From: Aurantiochytrium sp. KH105
Taxonomy: Eukaryota > Sar > Bigyra > Thraustochytrida > Thraustochytriidae
Assembly (NCBI GenBank): GCA_003116975.1
Contig: BGKB01000122.1
Coordinates: forward strand, 153,953 to 217,952
Reading direction: 5' to 3'
DNA length: 64,000 nt
Positions within the stretch are counted from its first letter, which is position 1. Each line of letters starts with the position of its first letter. Made by a program: the position numbers and the translations under genes. The notes under the pieces are model-generated. The model saw nothing but the letters and a program-made list of their open reading frames with translations, had not been told where the DNA came from and did no database searches. Below, piece after piece: positions 59,401-64,000 of the stretch.

Positions 59401-61933
59401 AAGAAGCTTGGCTACGATAAGAGCATCGTTCTCATCCTCGGCTTTGCAAACGTGAAACAGCGCTGTCTGACCTAGAGTGTCCCGCGCGTCGATTTGAGTC
59501 CCGTTGACGACCAACTTTTCTGCCTCAGAGATGTCCCCGTTCTTGCACGCCTGCATAAGAGGCGTCTGACTCTGTTCGTACAGAGCTCGATTGCGTTTGA
59601 GAGCGGCCTTGATAGCAGGATGTCGGTCGCTGATGCTATAATTTCAAAATGTCAGAAGAAGGAATTCGATGCGGGCTGTCGGTCCTCATTCGAACTTACA
59701 TGAGCGTTTGCAATGTTTTGTTTTCTGCGAGTGCATTTGATAGCGCCGTGATGCCCTCGTCGTCGATCTCTCGGTTGCAGCTGAGACTGCGCTCGCCATA
59801 AGGTGAGGCGCCAAGATAAACGAAATCACGCCAAGATTGCATTTCGTCGCATCCCAAGTGTGCGTGCGTGAGTTGTGGTCAGCTCTTGTTGCTTCTTGGG
59901 CTTCTAGCCTCACTTTCACTCTGTCGCAATGACTTACTCTAACCACTGCAGCGACTCATTGTTCGCGAGTGCGTTCGCCAGCGCCGTGGCGCCCTCGTTG
60001 CCGATAAAGTTGTACTGAAGACTGCGCTCGTTATAATATGAGACGCCAAGATGAACGAAATCGCGTCAAGGGTTGCATTCCGTCGCCACCCATGCGTCAG
60101 TGCGTGGGTACGTGAGTTATGGTCAGCTCTTGTTGCTTCTTGGGCTTCAGCCCCACTTTCACTTTGTCGCAATGACTCACTCTAGCAACTGCAGCGACTC
60201 ATTCTTCGCGAGTGCGTTCGCCAGCGCCGCTGCGCCCTCGTTGCCGATATCGTTGCTATTGAGACTGCGCTCGTTATAACATGAGATGCCAAGGTGAACA
60301 AATTTGCGCCAAGGGTTGCATTCCGTCGCATTCCATGCGTGGTTGCGTGCGTTTTTTAATTGTGGTCAGCTCTTGTTGCTTCTTAGGCTTCTGGCCCCAC
60401 TTTCACTTTGTCGCATTGACTTACGGTAGCTTACGCAGCGACTCATTGCTCACGAGTGCGTTCGCCAGCGCTGTCGCGCCCTTGTCGCCGATTCTGTTGT
60501 TGTAAAGACTGCGCTCGTCGTAACATGAAACGCCAAGATGAACGAAATCGCGCCAAAAATTACATTCGTTGCATTCCATGTGAGCGGGCGTGCGCGAGAT
60601 TTGGTCAGCTCTTCTTGCTTCTTGGGCTTCTGGCCCCACTTACCCTTTGTCGCATTGACTTACTCTAGCTTCTGCAGAGACTCGTTTTTGGTGAGTGCGT
60701 TTGCCAGCGCCGTGGCGCCCTCGTAGCCAATATTGTTTCTCCAAAGACTGCGCTCGTCATAACATGAAACGCCAAGATGAAGGAAATCGCGCCAAGAGTT
60801 GAATTCCGTCGCATCCCATGCGTGCGTGCGTACGTGAGTTGTGGTCAGCTCTTGTTGCTTTTGGGGCTTCTGGTCCCACTTTCACTTTGTCGCAATGACT
60901 TACCATAAAATCTGCAGCGACTCATTGTTCGCGAGTGCGTTCGCCAGCGCTGTGGCGCCCTCTGCGCCGATCCTGTTGTTCCTAATACTGCGCTCATCAT
61001 AAAATTAGACGCCAAGGTGAACGAAATCGCGCCAAGGGTTGCATTCCGTTGCATCCCATGTGTGCGTGCGTACGTGAGCTGTGGTCAGCACTTCTTGCTT
61101 CTTGGGCTTCTGGCCCCACTTTCACTTTGTCGCAATGACTTACCTTAGCGTATGCAGCGACTCATTGTTCGCGAGTGCGTTTGCTAGCGCCGTCGCGCCC
61201 TCGTCGCCGATCTTGTTGTCCCAAAGACTGCGCTCGTCATAACATCAAAACATGAGACGCCAAGATGAACGAAATCGCGCCAAGGGTTGCATTCCGTCGC
61301 ATCCCATGCGTGCGTGCATGCGTCAGATTTGGTCAGCTTCTGCTGCTTTCTTCTTGGGCTTCTCGTCCCACTTTCACTTCATCGCAATGACTTACAAAAG
61401 CGTCTGCAGCGACTCATTATTCGCGAGTGCGTTCGCCAGCGCCGTAGCGCCCTCGTCGCCGATATTGTTCTTCCCAAGACTGCGCTCGTCATAGTATGAG
61501 ACGCCAAGATGAACGAAATCGCGCCAAGGGTTGCATTCCGTCGCATCTCATGCGTGCGTGCGTACGTGAGTTGTGGTCAGCTCTTATTGCTTTTTTCTGG
61601 CCCCAGGTTCACTTTATCGCAATCACTTACAGTAGCGCCTGCAGCGACTCATTATTCGCGAGTGCGTTCGCCAGCGCCGTCGCGCCCTCGTCGCCGATAC
61701 TGTTGTCCCAAAGACTGCGCTCGTCATCACATGAGACGCCAAGATGAACGAGACCGCGTCAAGGGTTGCATTCCGTCGCAGCCCATGCGTGCGTGCATGC
61801 GTTATATTTGGTCAGCCGTTATTGTGTCTTTTGAGTAGTCTCAGAATTTGTCATTTATGTACCTGATTTCTGTCGCGCCGTTTTCGATCGCCTCAACTGC
61901 TTCTTGGAGTGCACGTTTGCCACGGAATCTCAT
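56494..61933 (-). CDS. LRR-ankyrin-pseudokinase-RBR protein, copy B (two compensating frameshifts)
   Basis: Exons: 61863-61933 (MRFRGKRALQEAVEAIENG), nine LRR exons, then 59635-56494; the total, 3972 nt, is a multiple of three. The last exon has ankyrin-like repeats (MQACKNGDISEAEKLV), a coiled coil, then a domain absent from copy A. That domain is a protein-kinase fold at about 57260-57950, with VLKAF as the Lys strand, FVHCNVKPENVFL where HRDxKPEN is expected, DFDG for DFG, and KYMAPE. Catalytic Asp is Asn and the preceding Arg is Cys, so it is probably a pseudokinase. RING1-like CTIC...CADGHFACIEC and an Rcat-like CPRC...DGCCALKC follow. The frame shifts by +1 near 56890 and returns near 56572; the intervening zinc module is conserved only in the alternate frame. 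Possible causes are pseudogenisation or assembly indels. No transmembrane tail. Confidence 0.75.
59700..61714 (-). repeat. LRR exon array B: nine exons
   Basis: Exons: 59700-59786 (87 nt), 59938-60021, 60181-60264, 60425-60508, 60664-60747, 60904-60987, 61144-61227, 61396-61479, 61631-61714 (all 84 nt). Same phase-2 symmetry and GAGCGCAG-type acceptors as array A, about 240-bp spacing. The 87-nt terminal exon inserts one codon into the LRR (SCNREIDDEGIT). The introns share TGGTCAGCTCTTG-type sequence among themselves and with array A. Confidence 0.88.
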
Positions 61934-64000
61934 TATTTCGACCTCGTTGAACCTTGTAGCTTCTCACGCGGCCTCCTCACGAAGAGCACAACTTCAAATG
62001 AATGCTCTGCAAGGACCAGTATACGGTTGCAGCTGATACAACGTCGACACGTCTTTCTCCAAGATGACGTCGTGAATCTCGCGGCGAGAGCGAGGACGCT
62101 ATCAAGCGACGAGCGATAGGAGAGACCGCAGCGGCGCGGCAGCCAGAGAAACTTGGCGCCACGTGCACGAGGGCAAGACGGATGCGCTGTTCGTTTAGCG
62201 CGGCTTCTCTACGAGCGTCTCGCGCTTGGTGTCGCAAGCGCGCAGCAGGCAGACAGTCAGATGTGACGAAGACGGCGTCCGTCCGTCCGGCTGGTCGCCG
62301 ATCGTCCAGCACGCCGCGCGGGTCGAGAGCAGGGAAGAAGGGCGCGCAGCGAAGTGAGCGCGGGAGGGGGCGCCACACGTACGAGCGACGCGTACGAGCG
62401 CGCGCGCGTTTGCCTCGAGCCGAGCCCGCCAACGTGTGATCGATCGCGTTCTGCAGCTGCCTGCTCGCATCGCGTTCTCCCGTGGATCGGCCGGGGAAAC
62501 TTTCTCGTCATTCGGGAATACTTAAGGTTCGAAAATACCATCATTGGCCCTACCTGAGGAAACCTGAGTTTCTCCGAAGCACGTGCGGCGTGTCTGCGAA
62601 GAAGCGGACGAGCGCAAGGCCGTCGCGTGTTGAGTAGGGAGGGCTGGCAGGCGCGGCGCGGCGCTGCGCTGGTGACGCCGACGCGCGCATGAAGTGTTCC
62701 GCTGCTGCTGCGCCACGAAGAGACCTCGCGTCGGCCCGCTGCACTGCGAGCTTTCTTGCCTCGGTGACCGATCGATCGAGCGAGTTGGCCAAGGTTGCAG
62801 CGGCTGCGGCCGGGTCCACCTTTTTGGGCGCGCACACTCGGCGCACACCCTCTTTCTGGGAATCGAGGCGGCAGTGGCGGGCAGGGAAGAGCCGCCGCGG
62901 CTACGCGCATTCGAATGCTGCAGTGGCGCGGAGGGAAAGGCGAGAAGGAGGAGAGAAAGGGGATGTCCGAAGCTGCGGCACGCGCCGCGAGGGCCGCCTC
63001 GAGGATGCTGCTGCCAGGGTCCGCATCGCGCGCTGCGCCAAAGCGGCCTGGGTGGCAGGCTGGCCGGGGGCCCAGGGCCCGAGGAGGAGACGCGCTGCCC
63101 CTGGAGACGATGATACCTGGGAGACGAATCGAGTGGGCTCGCGCGGAGGTGGGGGGGAAGGTGGTCGTGCAACCTGGCAAGGGAAACTTGCGTGGCCGCC
63201 AAAGAGCTCGACAGACGAGTGGAGATCTTCATCATCTTCTTATTCTTACTCTCGGCGAAGTGTCGCTCGGACGGTGGTTGGTGCCATACGGCGGAATTAG
63301 AAGACGTTTGGCGAGAGACTGGGGCGAGACCAGCTGTGAGTTGGTTGAGCGCAAGCATTTTGTTTCCTCCTTCAATGGGATAAAAGGCATGACGGTTGCG
63401 GCAATGATGAGCACGTCTTTTCGAGCAATGACAAACATTCGCCCTTGATTCTTCTCTTGAACCAAGACTGCCTCGTGAGCCACGTGTCTGGCTTTGACTT
63501 CGGTGTCTAACTCGCCGCGCTGCAGCTGCGAGCTCGTCGATGTGCCAAGATCTACAACAGCCAAGTGTGTTATCCGCGCGTTGCAAAGTGAATCATTGGT
63601 CCGTGCAAATGAACAAACAGCCAGGCGCAATCGGCGAAGGGTTGGCGAATCTCTCTTGTCTCATCGCCGCCGCCAACGCAGAGATGATGCCCGGAATCGC
63701 GGAGACGCTAGGGGCGCGCCCAGGCAGCGCGCGGGCCTTGACAGATGGCGTTGAGAGCCCGACGTGCTCAGGCGGACGCGCGCTCGTGGCAGGTCTCGCC
63801 GCAGCGCCTTGCCGTTGGAGCGGCTTGAAGATGGATGGATTGAGCCAACGACGATGAGCCAACGACGAGCGAAGGCGCGAAGGCGGCGACTGCAGGCGCG
63901 GGTGTCGGCGACGTGAGCGAGAGAGCCAGGAGAGAAGCGGGGGCGTGAGTATGGTGAGCTGCAGTGGAGACGTGCAAGTTAGAAAGACCGCTTTGCGCTA
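61934..64000. other. Upstream region of copy B to the window end
   Basis: About 2 kb. The proximal part (about 61960-62240) aligns with the copy A upstream region, including the 32-bp block at 62048-62079. The part at about 62830-63640 aligns with 55300-56150. From about 63650 there is no counterpart inside the window, except that CAAATGAACAAACAGCC and CGCAATCGGC are shared. No gene is recognised, and whether a further LRR gene copy begins beyond the window cannot be told. Confidence 0.6.

Overview
This window is nuclear DNA of a GC-rich, intron-poor single-celled eukaryote. Support for this: TFIIH helicase XPB, conventional kinesin, WAPL and APC15 homologues, GT-AG introns, a tRNA with an anticodon-loop intron, mitochondrial presequences and many simple-sequence repeats. 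A DNAAF1 homologue means the organism builds motile flagella, and a bL36 ribosomal protein is encoded in the nucleus. My inference, from overall character and not from any database search, is a stramenopile, probably a labyrinthulomycete (thraustochytrid).

From 0 to 47 kb lie compact, mostly single-exon genes. In order: a D-2-hydroxyacid dehydrogenase, WAPL, a SET-domain protein, XPB, a TauD-aldo/keto reductase fusion, DNAAF1, an alpha/beta hydrolase lacking its nucleophile, a mitochondrial methyltransferase, a two-exon APC15, a TIR/SEFIR-like NACHT-WD40 protein (NLR-type architecture), an EF-hand-like coiled-coil protein, a giant coiled-coil protein, bL36m, a second D-2-hydroxyacid dehydrogenase with a presequence, a degraded Ulp1-type protease, a serine-rich protein with a possible Byr4/Bfa1 motif, kinesin-1, a tandem GYF protein, a NADH-diphosphatase-like Nudix protein, tRNA-Val(UAC), L-serine dehydratase and a cytochrome P450. 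Many neighbours are divergent and share short GC-rich, microsatellite-bearing promoters.

From 47.6 to 64 kb the character changes. A tandem segmental duplication of about 8 kb carries two large paralogous minus-strand genes. Each has a short first exon, then an array of leucine-rich-repeat exons (11 in copy A, 9 in copy B). All but one of these exons are exactly 84 nt, each encodes one 28-residue LRR, and all introns are phase 2. A large final exon follows, with ankyrin-like repeats, coiled coil and an RBR/RING-type zinc module. Copy B also has a protein-kinase-like domain whose catalytic Asp is replaced (HCN for HRD), and two compensating frameshifts. Copy A lacks the kinase but has a transmembrane segment and a duplicated 56-residue tail. 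A decayed third copy lies downstream at about 47.7 kb, and the upstream flanks of A and B are also homologous. This modular LRR-exon/E3-like cluster is the most unusual system here. With the NLR-like protein at 18.7-23.4 kb it suggests recognition or innate-immunity-type gene families in a protist, which is inference.
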